NCBI RefSeq assembly: GCF_000971255.1
Contig: NZ_BBMC01000002.1
Coordinates: forward strand, 682,001-746,000
DNA length: 64,000 nucleotides
Direction of reading: 5' to 3'
From: Demequina rhizosphaerae
GTDB taxonomy: Bacteria > Actinomycetota > Actinomycetes > Actinomycetales > Demequinaceae
Shown one piece after another: positions 7,694-15,370 of the stretch; position 1 is the stretch's first letter, and every line of letters begins with the position of its first letter. The position numbers and the translations under genes are program-made. A model generated the notes under the pieces. The model did no database searches. It saw only the letters and a list, made by a program, of their open reading frames with translations, and was not told where the DNA came from.

Positions 7694-8842
7694 CTAACGA
7701 CGGCTCGGGGTGCGCGGCCGCAGGTCGAGCGCCATCGCCTCGAGGGCGAGCAGCGGCGCCACGTTGCCGGCGAGCCGCTCGCGGGCGGTGCCGAGCGCGT
7801 CGAGGCAGCGCATCGTGTCCGCGAGCGTGGTCCGCTCGGCGAGGTCCCGGACGTGGCCCTCGTGCGCGAGGTTGACCATCGGCACGGTCGCGCCGGTCTG
7901 CGCGACGGCGACGTCGCGGTAGAGCGACATGAGATCGGTGATCGCGCGGTCGAGCACGTCGCGCTTGTGGCGAGTGGCGCGGCGCTTCTGGTCCTCCTCG
8001 AGCTGGCGCAGCTGCGCGCGCAGCGCGGGCGGGATGCGGCCGCCGTCCTCGACGCCGAGGGTGGTCATGAGCTGCGCCTTCTCCTCGGCGTCGCGCTCCT
8101 CGGTAGCGGCCTTCGCGTCGGCGTCGGCGACCTCGACGAGGTCCGCCGCGGCGAAGATCGCGTCGCCCACGCCGCGGATGTCGGTCGCGAGCGCGAGCAC
8201 CTGGTCGCGGCGGGCGCGTGCGTCGGGGTTGCGGGCGAGGCGGCGCGCGATGCCGATGTGGCTCTGCGCCGCGAGCGCGCACTCGAGCGCGAGCGCGGGC
8301 TCGATGCCGTCCCGCTCGGTCAGCAGGCGGGCGACGTCCTGGGGGTCGGGGGTGCGCAGGCCGACGATGCGGCAGCGGCTGCGGATGGTGACCGCGACGT
8401 CCTGCGGGCTGGGCGCGCACAGCACCCAGACGGTGCGCGCGGGCGGCTCCTCGATGGACTTGAGCAGCACGTTCGAGGTGCGCTCGGTCATGCGGTCGGC
8501 GTCCTCGACGACGATGACCCGCCAGCGCCCCTGGCTCGGCGAGGTGGCCGCGAGCCCGATGAGGTCGCGCACCTCGTCGATGGAGATGGTGACCTTCTCC
8601 GTGGCGACGAGGGTGACGTCGGCGTGCGAGCCGGACAGCGCGGTGGTGCACGCGCGGCACTCGCCGCAGCCGCCGCGCTCGCACTGGAGGGCGGCGGCGA
8701 AGGCGCGCGCGGCGTACGAGCGCCCGGATCCGGGCGGGCCGGTGATGAGCCACGCGTGGGTCATCGAGCCCGGGTCGTCGATCGCGGCGCGCAGCGGCCC
8801 GACCTGACGCTCCTGGCCGACGACCTCGTCCCAGACCGTCAC
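7694..8842 (-). CDS. holB: DNA polymerase III subunit delta'
   Basis: Clamp-loader subunit of the replicative polymerase, 382 residues. The N-terminal AAA+ domain begins VWDEVVGQERQVGPLR and carries Walker A-like GPPGSGRSYAARAF, the zinc-binding cysteines in CERGGCGECRACTTAL, the DEAH-like VVEDADRM and sensor/SRC motif TIRSRCRIV. The GTG start at 8842 overlaps the thymidylate kinase stop by 4 bp (GTGA), and tmk-holB is the standard actinobacterial order. The Walker A lysine is replaced by arginine (GSGRS), consistent with the delta' subunit generally not hydrolysing ATP. Confidence 0.93.
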   Translation of the reverse strand: MTVWDEVVGQERQVGPLRAAIDDPGSMTHAWLITGPPGSGRSYAARAFAAALQCERGGCGECRACTTALSGSHADVTLVATEKVTISIDEVRDLIGLAATSPSQGRWRVIVVEDADRMTERTSNVLLKSIEEPPARTVWVLCAPSPQDVAVTIRSRCRIVGLRTPDPQDVARLLTERDGIEPALALECALAAQSHIGIARRLARNPDARARRDQVLALATDIRGVGDAIFAAADLVEVADADAKAATEERDAEEKAQLMTTLGVEDGGRIPPALRAQLRQLEEDQKRRATRHKRDVLDRAITDLMSLYRDVAVAQTGATVPMVNLAHEGHVRDLAERTTLADTMRCLDALGTARERLAGNVAPLLALEAMALDLRPRTPSRR

Positions 8843-9522
8843 GGCGTCCCCCACGGCTCGACGCCCAGGTCCGACCCGGCCGCCGCATCGGCCTCCCTCG
8901 CGGCCTTGGCCGCGATCGCCTCGAGCACCGCGACGACCACCGACCCCTGGACCGTCGCCACCGGGCGGGCCGCGTCGACCACGGCGTAGCGGCCGGGGTC
9001 GAGCGCCGCGCGCGCGAGGAAGGCGGCACGCATCTCGGCGGCCTTGGCGATGGTCTCCCGCTCGACGCGGTCGAGGTCGCGGCTCATGCGCGAGGCGTCG
9101 GGCTCCATGTCGAGCACGATGGTGAGGTCGGGCAGCAGACCCTCGGTCGCCCACAGCGAGATGCGCTCGACCTCGTCGCCGAGGCCGCGGGCTCCTCCCT
9201 GGTAGACCACCGACGAGTCGAGGTAGCGGTCCTGCAGCACCACGGCGCCGTCCTCGAGCGCGGGGCGCACCTTGGTGGCGATGTGGTGGGCGCGGTCGGC
9301 GGCGTAGAGCAGCGCCTCGGCGCGGGGAGCGACGTGGTCGCCGTGCATGATCGCCTGGCGCAGCTCGACGCCCAGCGGGGTCCCGCCGGGCTCGCGCGTG
9401 GTGACCACCTCGCGGCCGCCTCCCGCGTCGGATCGCAGGTACTCCGCGAGCAGGTCGACCTGCGTGGTCTTGCCCACGCCGTCGGCCCCTTCGAACACCA
9501 CCCAGAAGCCCGCGTATGCCAT
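8839..9522 (-). CDS. tmk: Thymidylate (dTMP) kinase
   Basis: Phosphorylates dTMP to dTDP in thymidine nucleotide synthesis. The 227-residue protein has the P-loop FEGADGVGKTTQ (about 9-20), the DR(Y/H) motif DRYLDSSVVYQG and the substrate-binding REPGGTPLG. It is the first gene of a tmk-holB-peptidase series on the minus strand and overlaps holB by 4 bp. It is slightly longer than the usual 205-215 aa because of an acidic/alanine-rich C-terminal tail. Confidence 0.96.
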   Translation of the reverse strand: MAYAGFWVVFEGADGVGKTTQVDLLAEYLRSDAGGGREVVTTREPGGTPLGVELRQAIMHGDHVAPRAEALLYAADRAHHIATKVRPALEDGAVVLQDRYLDSSVVYQGGARGLGDEVERISLWATEGLLPDLTIVLDMEPDASRMSRDLDRVERETIAKAAEMRAAFLARAALDPGRYAVVDAARPVATVQGSVVVAVLEAIAAKAAREADAAAGSDLGVEPWGTP

Positions 9523-9699
9523 GGGATGAATCTACCGGGCGGGTCCGACGCTCTTCACCCGGGACGATGCGCGACACCCCGAAGAACCCGACGCGAGCAC
9601 GTGCTCCCCCGAGGGTCCCGCAGGCTGTACATTCTGCTTGCCCGGCACCGCATCATCGCAGGTGACACCGGGCTTTTCTTGACTCTGAGGGGAACCCAC

Positions 9700-10404
9700 G
9701 TGCATCACCGCACCCTTGCGACGGCCGCCGGCGCGGCCGTCGCCACCGCCGCCCTGCTCGGCACCTCGACCGCCGCCTCGGCGACCGACGACCCCGAGAT
9801 CCACGTCGGCATCATGGCCCTGCTCGTGGCCCCGAGCGAGGACCTCCTCATGAAGATGCTGCTCGTCGACGACGTGATCGTCGGGGACGGCCCCGAGCTC
9901 ACCGCGGCGGATGTGCTGCCCGAGTCCGACGACGTGTGCGGCGACCTCGAGGTCGACATCGACCTCGTGGCGAGCACCGCCACCATCACCGGCACGGGCG
10001 AGGAGTGCGAGGTGATGATCGCGGCGATGTCGGTGTTCTTCTACAACGGCCCGGTGCTCGAGGACGTGTCGCTCGTGAGCGACGACCTCTTCGGGGGCAC
10101 CGACCTCTTCGCGGGGGTCGAGTCCTACGAGTTCGGCTTCGACGCCGCCTGGATGAACCCGGCACTGCTCGAGGCCGAGACTTTCGAGGAGCTGCCCCCG
10201 GGCGGGATCCTCGGCGGGAGTTCGGTGTTCGCGCTGACCTTCGGCGAGGGCCTCATCGAGGACCTCTTCGAGGAGATCCCGGACGTCGACGAGGACCCGA
10301 GCGTGCGCGAGTGGCTCGAGGACGCGGCCGTCGAGGAGACGGTCGTCGAGGCGGAGGCCGAGGCCGCGGCCCCCGTCGCGGCGACGCCGACCTTCACGGG
10401 CTGA
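9700..10404 (+). CDS. Acidic secreted protein of unknown function
   Basis: A 234-residue protein with an alanine-rich signal peptide (LATAAGAAVATAALLGTSTA, cleavage likely after ASA) and a strongly acidic mature region with few lysines or arginines. Two cysteines (DDVCGDLEV and GEECEVM) about 25 residues apart could form a disulfide. The C-terminal 30 residues are E/A/V-rich, ending APVAATPTFTG, perhaps a cell-wall-proximal spacer, but no LPxTG or membrane anchor is visible. I chose the GTG at 9700, preceded by GAGGGG; longer readings run into tmk. I recognise no family. It is monocistronic and convergent with the Gfo/Idh gene across a hairpin. Confidence 0.7.
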   Translation: MHHRTLATAAGAAVATAALLGTSTAASATDDPEIHVGIMALLVAPSEDLLMKMLLVDDVIVGDGPELTAADVLPESDDVCGDLEVDIDLVASTATITGTGEECEVMIAAMSVFFYNGPVLEDVSLVSDDLFGGTDLFAGVESYEFGFDAAWMNPALLEAETFEELPPGGILGGSSVFALTFGEGLIEDLFEEIPDVDEDPSVREWLEDAAVEETVVEAEAEAAAPVAATPTFTG

Positions 10405-10413
10405 GCACACGAC

Positions 10414-10449
10414 GGACGATGCGGCGCCCACCCGGCCGCCGCATCGTCC
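10414..10449. terminator. Hairpin built from an inverted pair of GGACGATGCG repeats
   Basis: A perfect 13-bp stem (10414-10426 with 10437-10449) around a 10-nt loop lies in the 52-bp gap between two convergent genes. Each arm is a complete GGACGATGCG repeat plus GCG. The place is right for a bidirectional terminator, although no T-tract follows. Inverted pairs of uptake sequences used as terminators are known in Neisseria and Haemophilus. Confidence 0.7.
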
Positions 10450-10456
10450 ATCCGCG

Positions 10457-11452
10457 CTACACCTCGTTCGGGTAGCGCAGGCCGATCTGCATGCGGACCT
10501 CGTCCATGATCTCCATGATCTCGATGGACTGGTCGAGCGTGAGCAGCGGGCTCTCGGTGTCGCCCGCGTGGATGCGGCGCGCGACCTCGGCGGCCTCGAA
10601 CTGGAAGCCGTTGGGCAGCGTGCCGTCGTACGTCCATGACGTGCCGTCGAGCCGGGTGACGGTGAAGGACGTGGGCGTGTAGAAGGTGTCGTGCACCTCG
10701 ACGCGGCCCTCGGTGCCGCCGATGAGCGCCATGCACGGGGTGCGCGCCTCCATCGTCGTGGTGAGGATCGCCTGCGCGTGCTCGTAGTCGAAGATCATCG
10801 ACGCCTGGCCGTCGACGCCGGTCTCGCGGAGGCGGCCGGTCGCGGTGATCTTGTCGGGCACGCCGAGGAGGTCGTGCGCGAAGGCGATCGGGTAGACGCC
10901 GAGGTCGAGCAGCGCACCGCCCGCGAGCGCCGGGTTCCACATGCGCTCGACGTGCGTGAGCATCTGGCCGTGGTCCGCCTGGACCGAGACGAGGTCGCCG
11001 ATCTCGCCGCGCGCGATGAGCTCGCGGAGCGCGTGGACGTGCGGCAGGTGCCGGGTCCACATCGCCTCCATGACGAACACGCCCTTGGCGCGGGCCGCGG
11101 CGACCACCTCGCGCGCCTGCGCGGCGTTCTGGGTGAAGGCCTTCTCGCACAGGACGTGCTTGTCGGCCTCGATCGCGAGCAGCGTGTGCTCATGGTGGTG
11201 GCTGTGCGGGGTGGCGACGTAGACGACGTCGATGTCCGGGTCCGCGACCAGCTGCTCGTACGAGCCGTAGGCGGTCGGGATGCCGGCGGCGTCGGCGAAG
11301 GCCTGGGCCCTCGCCTCGTCGCGCGAGCCGACCGCGACCACGGACGAGTCCGTGTAGTGCGTGACGGCGTCGGCGAGCTTGCGGGCGATGCCGCCGGCGC
11401 CGAGGATGCCCCAGCGGACGGCGGGCGCGGACATGGGCAGCGGTGCACTCAT
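10457..11452 (-). CDS. Gfo/Idh/MocA-family NAD(P)-dependent oxidoreductase
   Basis: A 331-residue dehydrogenase of the Gfo/Idh/MocA family, most like trans-1,2-dihydrobenzene-diol dehydrogenase/glucose-fructose-oxidoreductase types. The N-terminal Rossmann motif is WGILGAGGIARKLADAV (about 14-30), the family signature is HVLCEKAFTQN with the catalytic lysine, and the substrate domain contains WTRHLPHVHAL and GGALLDLGVYPIAFA. MSAPLP at the extreme N-terminus could be trimmed to the second methionine (MSAPAV). The neighbours give no pathway hint, so the sugar or polyol substrate is unknown. Confidence 0.85.
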   Translation of the reverse strand: MSAPLPMSAPAVRWGILGAGGIARKLADAVTHYTDSSVVAVGSRDEARAQAFADAAGIPTAYGSYEQLVADPDIDVVYVATPHSHHHEHTLLAIEADKHVLCEKAFTQNAAQAREVVAAARAKGVFVMEAMWTRHLPHVHALRELIARGEIGDLVSVQADHGQMLTHVERMWNPALAGGALLDLGVYPIAFAHDLLGVPDKITATGRLRETGVDGQASMIFDYEHAQAILTTTMEARTPCMALIGGTEGRVEVHDTFYTPTSFTVTRLDGTSWTYDGTLPNGFQFEAAEVARRIHAGDTESPLLTLDQSIEIMEIMDEVRMQIGLRYPNEV

Positions 11453-11492
11453 ACGGCCAGCATAGGGGGACGATGCGGCGCCCGGGCGGGCG

Positions 11493-12179
11493 TCAGCCGA
11501 GGCCGTCGAGGTACGCCGCCACCTCGTCGAAGCCGGCGTCCCACGCGCAGTCCTCCGCGTCGTCCCCGACGGCCGCGCCGTGCTCGACGAGCCACCTCAC
11601 CGCGTCGAGGCGGCCGTGGCAGGCCGCGAAGTCGAGCGGCGTGCCGAGCCCCGCGTGGCTGACGTCGACCGGCACGCCCGCGTCGACGAGGAGCGCCATC
11701 GCGTCGACCTGCCCCGCCGCGGCCGCGTAGTGGAGCGGGTCCGCACCGTCGACCGCGCCCCGCAGCGGCGTGAGGTTCGCCCCGGCCTCGATGAGAAGCT
11801 CCATCGTTTCGAGCTGCCCGGCGCGGGCGGCGAGGTGGAGCGGCATGTCGCCCCACTCGGCGCGCCCGTTCACGGGTGCCCCTCCGGCGATGAGCAGGGC
11901 GGTGACGTCCGCGTGCCCCAGGCTCGCGGCGGCGTGCAGCGGGCCCGCCCCCACGCCGGAACCCCGGTCCACATCCGCGCCGGCGGCGATCGCCGCGCGC
12001 GCGTCCTCGACGTCGCCGCGGACGGCGGCCACCTTGAGCGCCTGGTCGGGCGTGAGCCCGCCCTCGACCGCGACCGGGGACGATGCGAGGGAGGCGCTCC
12101 CCGCATCGTCCCCTCCCCCGGTGCACGCGGCGAGCAGCAGCGCTGCCGTCACGGTTGCGGTCCACCGGGAAGCCTTCAT
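11493..12179 (-). CDS. Ankyrin-repeat lipoprotein
   Basis: A 228-residue exported lipoprotein. The signal peptide ends in LLLAAC with the lipobox cysteine at about residue 19, followed by a Gly/Asp/Ser linker and four or more ankyrin repeats ([80 protein letters not shown]). Ankyrin repeats bind proteins, so it probably holds a partner at the outer face of the membrane. The start overlaps the stop of the upstream ankyrin membrane protein by 4 bp, making it third in an ECF sigma operon. A perfect 12-bp inverted pair of GGACGATGCG repeats lies in the linker-coding part (12076-12113). Confidence 0.82.
   Translation of the reverse strand: MKASRWTATVTAALLLAACTGGGDDAGSASLASSPVAVEGGLTPDQALKVAAVRGDVEDARAAIAAGADVDRGSGVGAGPLHAAASLGHADVTALLIAGGAPVNGRAEWGDMPLHLAARAGQLETMELLIEAGANLTPLRGAVDGADPLHYAAAAGQVDAMALLVDAGVPVDVSHAGLGTPLDFAACHGRLDAVRWLVEHGAAVGDDAEDCAWDAGFDEVAAYLDGLG
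12076..12113. repeat. Inverted pair of GGACGATGCG repeats inside a gene
   Basis: GGGGACGATGCG at 12076-12087 is perfectly complementary to 12102-12113, with a 14-nt spacer that is itself partly self-complementary. It lies within the segment encoding the linker between lipobox and ankyrin repeats, a place where coding constraint is low. This is the same repeat-pair geometry as at 10414-10449, but here inside a reading frame. Confidence 0.75.
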
Positions 12180-13024
12180 GACGCCGCCTCCGCCGCGTCC
12201 GAGATGAGCCCGACCAGGTCGCGGGCCTCGCCCTGCTGCGCGAGCCAGGTCGCGAGCGGGACGCCCTCGATCTCGATCGTCGGGTCCGCACCGAGGTCGA
12301 GGAGCAGGCGGATGAGGTCGGGGCCGCGCAGCGCCGCCGCGTCCGCGAGGCTGCTCCACACCCCCGGCTCCTCGAGCGGGTAGCCGAGCACCGCGAGCGA
12401 GGCGACCGTGTCGTCGGGGGCCTGAGCGATCGCGAGCGCCATGATCTCGCGCGGGCTCCAGTCGTACGGGCTCAGGTGGACGACCCTCTCCACGACGTCG
12501 ACCGGGCACACCCACATGGCCCCGGCGATCACCGGGTCGAACACCGTGCTCGACGTGCCCGGCTGCGGCTCGGCCGCCATCGAGGCGATCCACGGCGCGC
12601 CTGCCCGCACGAGCATCTCGATGCCCCCGGGGTCGCACGCGGAGGCGGCCGCCTGGACGAAGGTCTGACGCTCCGGGAGCGGCTCGTCGAGGTAGATCCC
12701 GAGCTCGAGCAGGCCGCGCATGCGGTCGTGGTCGCTGCGCTCGATCGCCTCGAGCAGCTGCCGCTCGAGCGGCGCGTCGGTGAGGTCGAGATCGTCGCCG
12801 GGACCCGCGGGCTCGAGCGCGTGCAGCGGGCCCAGGCCCAGCGCCCATGCGCCGAGGAGCGCTGCGGGCACGATCGCCGCGGCGACGGTCGCGCCGACTG
12901 TCGTGGCGCGCCGGAACCGTCCCACGCGGATGCGGTCGGCGAGCCTCGCCGTGCCGTCCTCCTCGAGACGGCGGCGTGCGGCCTCGCCGCGCTCTGCCGC
13001 GATGCGGAGCAGCTCCTCAGGCAT
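12176..13024 (-). CDS. Membrane-anchored ankyrin-type protein, candidate anti-sigma factor
   Basis: A 282-residue protein with a charged cytoplasmic N-terminus ([20 protein letters not shown]), one membrane segment (about residues 40-62, [21 protein letters not shown]) and an external domain of degenerate ankyrin-like helical pairs ([52 protein letters not shown]). Its start overlaps the end of the ECF sigma gene by 8 bp, the usual position of a membrane anti-sigma factor. It does not look like a zinc-binding ZAS anti-sigma domain, so anti-sigma function is inferred from position and topology only. Confidence 0.72.
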   Translation of the reverse strand: MPEELLRIAAERGEAARRRLEEDGTARLADRIRVGRFRRATTVGATVAAAIVPAALLGAWALGLGPLHALEPAGPGDDLDLTDAPLERQLLEAIERSDHDRMRGLLELGIYLDEPLPERQTFVQAAASACDPGGIEMLVRAGAPWIASMAAEPQPGTSSTVFDPVIAGAMWVCPVDVVERVVHLSPYDWSPREIMALAIAQAPDDTVASLAVLGYPLEEPGVWSSLADAAALRGPDLIRLLLDLGADPTIEIEGVPLATWLAQQGEARDLVGLISDAAEAAS

Positions 13025-13571
13025 GCCGTACCCCCTTGCTCGCGGGCTCGACGGCGACCGTCGCGACCTCGTCGCGCCCGCGCCGCTCGTCCGCCAGCCA
13101 CGGCCCGAGCGCCTGACGCGCGCGGTGCAGCAGGGTCTTCACGGTGCCGCCGGCGATCCCCATCTCGCGCGCGATCTCCTCGACGGTGAGATCGTCGTGG
13201 AACCGCAGCACCGCGGCGACGCGCACGCGCGGCGGCAGCGTCCGCAGGGCGTGATCGACGTCATCGGTGGCGACGATCTCGTCCGCCGGATCCGGCTCGG
13301 CCTGGTCGATCGCCTGGCCCGGCATGAGCCGACGCCAGCGGGCGCCCCGGCGCACGGCGTCGAGGTGGACGGTGCGCATCGCGGCGCGCACGTACGCTTC
13401 CGCGGCGCGCACGTCGGTGAGCCGCCGCCGCTTCGAGAACACCTTGACGATCGACTCCTGCACCAGGTCCTCCGCGTCGAGCTGCGAGCCCGTGAGGAGG
13501 TACCCGTAGGTGCACAGGCGACCGAGCGCGGAGCGGTACAGCTCGCTCAGCACGCGCTCCAGGTCGTCCAT
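13017..13571 (-). CDS. ECF RNA polymerase sigma factor (SigE-like family)
   Basis: A 184-residue group-4 sigma factor. Region 2 includes [20 protein letters not shown] and [20 protein letters not shown] (core binding and -10 recognition); region 4 includes [20 protein letters not shown] and the [24 protein letters not shown] chose the ATG at 13571 because GGAGGGG lies 4-5 nt upstream; an ATG at 13586 would add five residues. It heads an operon with an ankyrin membrane protein and an ankyrin lipoprotein, overlapping the first by 8 bp, and probably senses an envelope signal through them. Confidence 0.9.
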   Translation of the reverse strand: MDDLERVLSELYRSALGRLCTYGYLLTGSQLDAEDLVQESIVKVFSKRRRLTDVRAAEAYVRAAMRTVHLDAVRRGARWRRLMPGQAIDQAEPDPADEIVATDDVDHALRTLPPRVRVAAVLRFHDDLTVEEIAREMGIAGGTVKTLLHRARQALGPWLADERRGRDEVATVAVEPASKGVRHA

Positions 13572-13645
13572 GTCCCCTCCCGACATATGAACGCTCGCCT
13601 CCGCCGGCGGGTTGACACCGGACGATGCGCGGGACCGGCGGGCGG

Positions 13646-14497
13646 TCACGGCCGGCCCCCGTGGAGGATCGACGCGCACTCGTCACGCCACGCCGCCGTC
13701 GTGCTCGCGGCCATGGCGGCGCAGTCCGCCGGGGACGGCAGCCGGGCGAGCAGCACGGCCAGCTGCTCCCCGTCGGCCGTGCGGAGGCGCGTGTCGGCGC
13801 CGAGCGCGACGAGCGCATGCGCGGTGTCGGCACGCCCGGCGCGAATCGCGGCCTCGAGCGGGCTCGGGCCGGCGGCGCCGTCCGCGCCGTCGACGGGGAA
13901 GCCCAGGCCCGCGAGGGTGCGCACCGCGGCGGGCGAGCCCTCGGCCGCGACGAAGGCCATGAGGTGGATCGGGGGCGCGTTCGACGGGGAGCCCTCCCAC
14001 ACCGCCTCGATCACGCCGCGGGGACAGGAGCGGATCGCCGCGCTGAGGGCGGCGTCCTCCCGGATCCGGCCGTCCGCGAAGCGCCGCGCGCCCGCGTCGG
14101 CGAGGCGCCCGAGCATCGCGAGGTCGCACGTGGCGGCCGCGAGCCGCATCGCCTCCGCCGGGCGCGCGCGGTCGAGCTCCTCGAGCGCGCCGTCCGCGAT
14201 GAGCCCGCCCACCGCGTCGCCGTCCCCGGCGGCGATCGCGTCGGCGAGTCGATCGCCGAGCGGCACCGGAGGGTCGACCAGGCGGAGCACGCCGGCACCG
14301 ACCAGCGCCGCGATCCCCATCGCCAGCACGACGCGCCGCACCCGGCGCCGCCGGCGGGTCTCGACCGCCAGCGCGTCCAGGCCGGCGAGCGCACGCCAGG
14401 CGCGCCCACGCATCGTCCCCGCCGCGTCGGCCGCCGCGACGGCGAGGGCCTCCGCCACGCTGGTCGGCGTGGGGCGAGGAGGGGGACGCTCGACCAT
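13646..14497 (-). CDS. Second membrane-anchored ankyrin-type protein
   Basis: A 283-residue paralogue in architecture of the protein at 12176: cytoplasmic N-terminal part (about 1-52, ending in an arginine-rich run RRRRRVRR), one membrane helix (VVLAMGIAALVGAGVLRLV, about 55-73), then an extracytoplasmic domain of ankyrin-like helix pairs (GDGDAVGGLIADGALEELDR, DLAMLGRLADAGARRFADGR, SPLEAAIRAGRADTAHALVA). It lies 14 bp downstream of a sigma-like gene and so repeats the sigma-ankyrin gene order. Two cysteines near the C-terminus could be disulfide-bonded. Function is inferred only; anti-sigma or sensor is most likely. Confidence 0.68.
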   Translation of the reverse strand: MVERPPPRPTPTSVAEALAVAAADAAGTMRGRAWRALAGLDALAVETRRRRRVRRVVLAMGIAALVGAGVLRLVDPPVPLGDRLADAIAAGDGDAVGGLIADGALEELDRARPAEAMRLAAATCDLAMLGRLADAGARRFADGRIREDAALSAAIRSCPRGVIEAVWEGSPSNAPPIHLMAFVAAEGSPAAVRTLAGLGFPVDGADGAAGPSPLEAAIRAGRADTAHALVALGADTRLRTADGEQLAVLLARLPSPADCAAMAASTTAAWRDECASILHGGRP

Positions 14498-14511
14498 CGC
14501 GGGCCGCGACG

Positions 14512-14997
14512 CTAGGGCGCTCCCCGGGACCGATCGCGGCGGGAGGACACCTCGACCTCCTCGACCACGTCGTCGGGCACTCCCGACGCGGCCACGCCGA
14601 GCGCGCCGGCGAGCGAGAGATGGCCGGCGCGCAGCGCGTCCCCGGCGGCGGGCTCCGGGAGCCCGAGCGACGTCGCGACCTCCGTGGTCGACAGCCCGTC
14701 GACGAGACGGAGGATCGTCGCGGCCCGCTGACGCGGCGTCAGCGAGCGCAGCGCCTCGAGCGTCCCGCTGGCCGGCGGCGACTCCGCCGGACGGCGGCGC
14801 CCGCGATGCAGGTGGAGCTCGGCCATGGCGCCGCGGATGCCGGCCTCGAGCGGGCCGCGGCGGCGCGCGGTCAGGACGCGGAGCGCCGCGGAGCGGAGCA
14901 GGCGCTCGGCGGCGGCGGGCTCGCCCTCGAGGAGGTAGGCGTCCGCGGCGAGGCGCGTTCGAGCGCCCTCAGACAGCCCCGCGAGCGTGGCGTCCAT
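14512..14997 (-). CDS. Degenerate ECF-type sigma-like protein
   Basis: A 161-residue protein with a clear sigma region-4 HTH (LEALRSLTPRQRAATILRLV, GLSTTEVATSLGLPEPAAGD) but a shortened, divergent region 2: AYLLEGEPAAAERLLRSAAL aligns with the [16 protein letters not shown] segment of canonical factors yet has lost the DAED/QE acidic core. The ATG at 14997 follows GGAGGGGGC. It precedes the second ankyrin membrane protein by 14 bp. It may be a diverged sigma factor, an anti-sigma-like decoy or an HTH regulator; which one cannot be decided from sequence alone. Confidence 0.65.
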   Translation of the reverse strand: MDATLAGLSEGARTRLAADAYLLEGEPAAAERLLRSAALRVLTARRRGPLEAGIRGAMAELHLHRGRRRPAESPPASGTLEALRSLTPRQRAATILRLVDGLSTTEVATSLGLPEPAAGDALRAGHLSLAGALGVAASGVPDDVVEEVEVSSRRDRSRGAP

Positions 14998-15108
14998 CGT
15001 GCCCCCTCCGGGAACCACGGTCCCTCCCGCCGGGTCGCGCCGCAAGGGCGCGCGAGCCGTGCGCCGCACATCGTCGCGACGGCGGCCGATGCGGGCCGAA
15101 CCGTGCGC

Positions 15109-15126
15109 GCGCGACAGCCGTCGCGC
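15109..15126. terminator. Possible terminator hairpin after the small membrane protein
   Basis: A 7-bp stem (GCGCGAC with GTCGCGC) and a 4-nt loop lie 14 bp beyond the stop of the 72-residue membrane protein on the minus strand. It is short and has no T-tract, so support is weak. Confidence 0.3.
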
Positions 15127-15139
15127 AGGAAACGAGAGG

Positions 15140-15358
15140 CTAGAGGTCGCCCTGCTTGGGACCGAAGCGGCCGCCCAGGATGCCGCCGAGGAAGGCGAGC
15201 GCTGCGATGATCGGCACGCTCACGTCGAACGAGAAGCCCATGACCGAGACCGAGCCGGAGTCCACGGTGAGCACGACGGCCCCGAACCCGAGGACGAGGC
15301 CCAGGTAGCCCAGCCACCGGAGGTTGACGGAGCGGTCGGTGCCCTTGTCCTCAGCCAT
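15140..15358 (-). CDS. Small two-helix membrane protein
   Basis: A 72-residue protein with two predicted membrane helices (about 13-30, LRWLGYLGLVLGFGAVVLTV; and 46-63, VPIIAALAFLGGILGG) and a charged N-terminus (MAEDKGTDRS). It starts 12 bp after the topoisomerase I stop on the same strand and is likely co-transcribed. I do not recognise a named family. The codon pattern and tight spacing support a real gene. Confidence 0.65.
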   Translation of the reverse strand: MAEDKGTDRSVNLRWLGYLGLVLGFGAVVLTVDSGSVSVMGFSFDVSVPIIAALAFLGGILGGRFGPKQGDL

Positions 15359-15370
15359 GCTGTCCTCCGG

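Noticed and set aside
6227-8989. 920-codon plus-strand open frame
   Set aside because: It runs antisense through the peptidase, delta' and tmk genes; it is a mirror frame caused by high G+C, with no domain.
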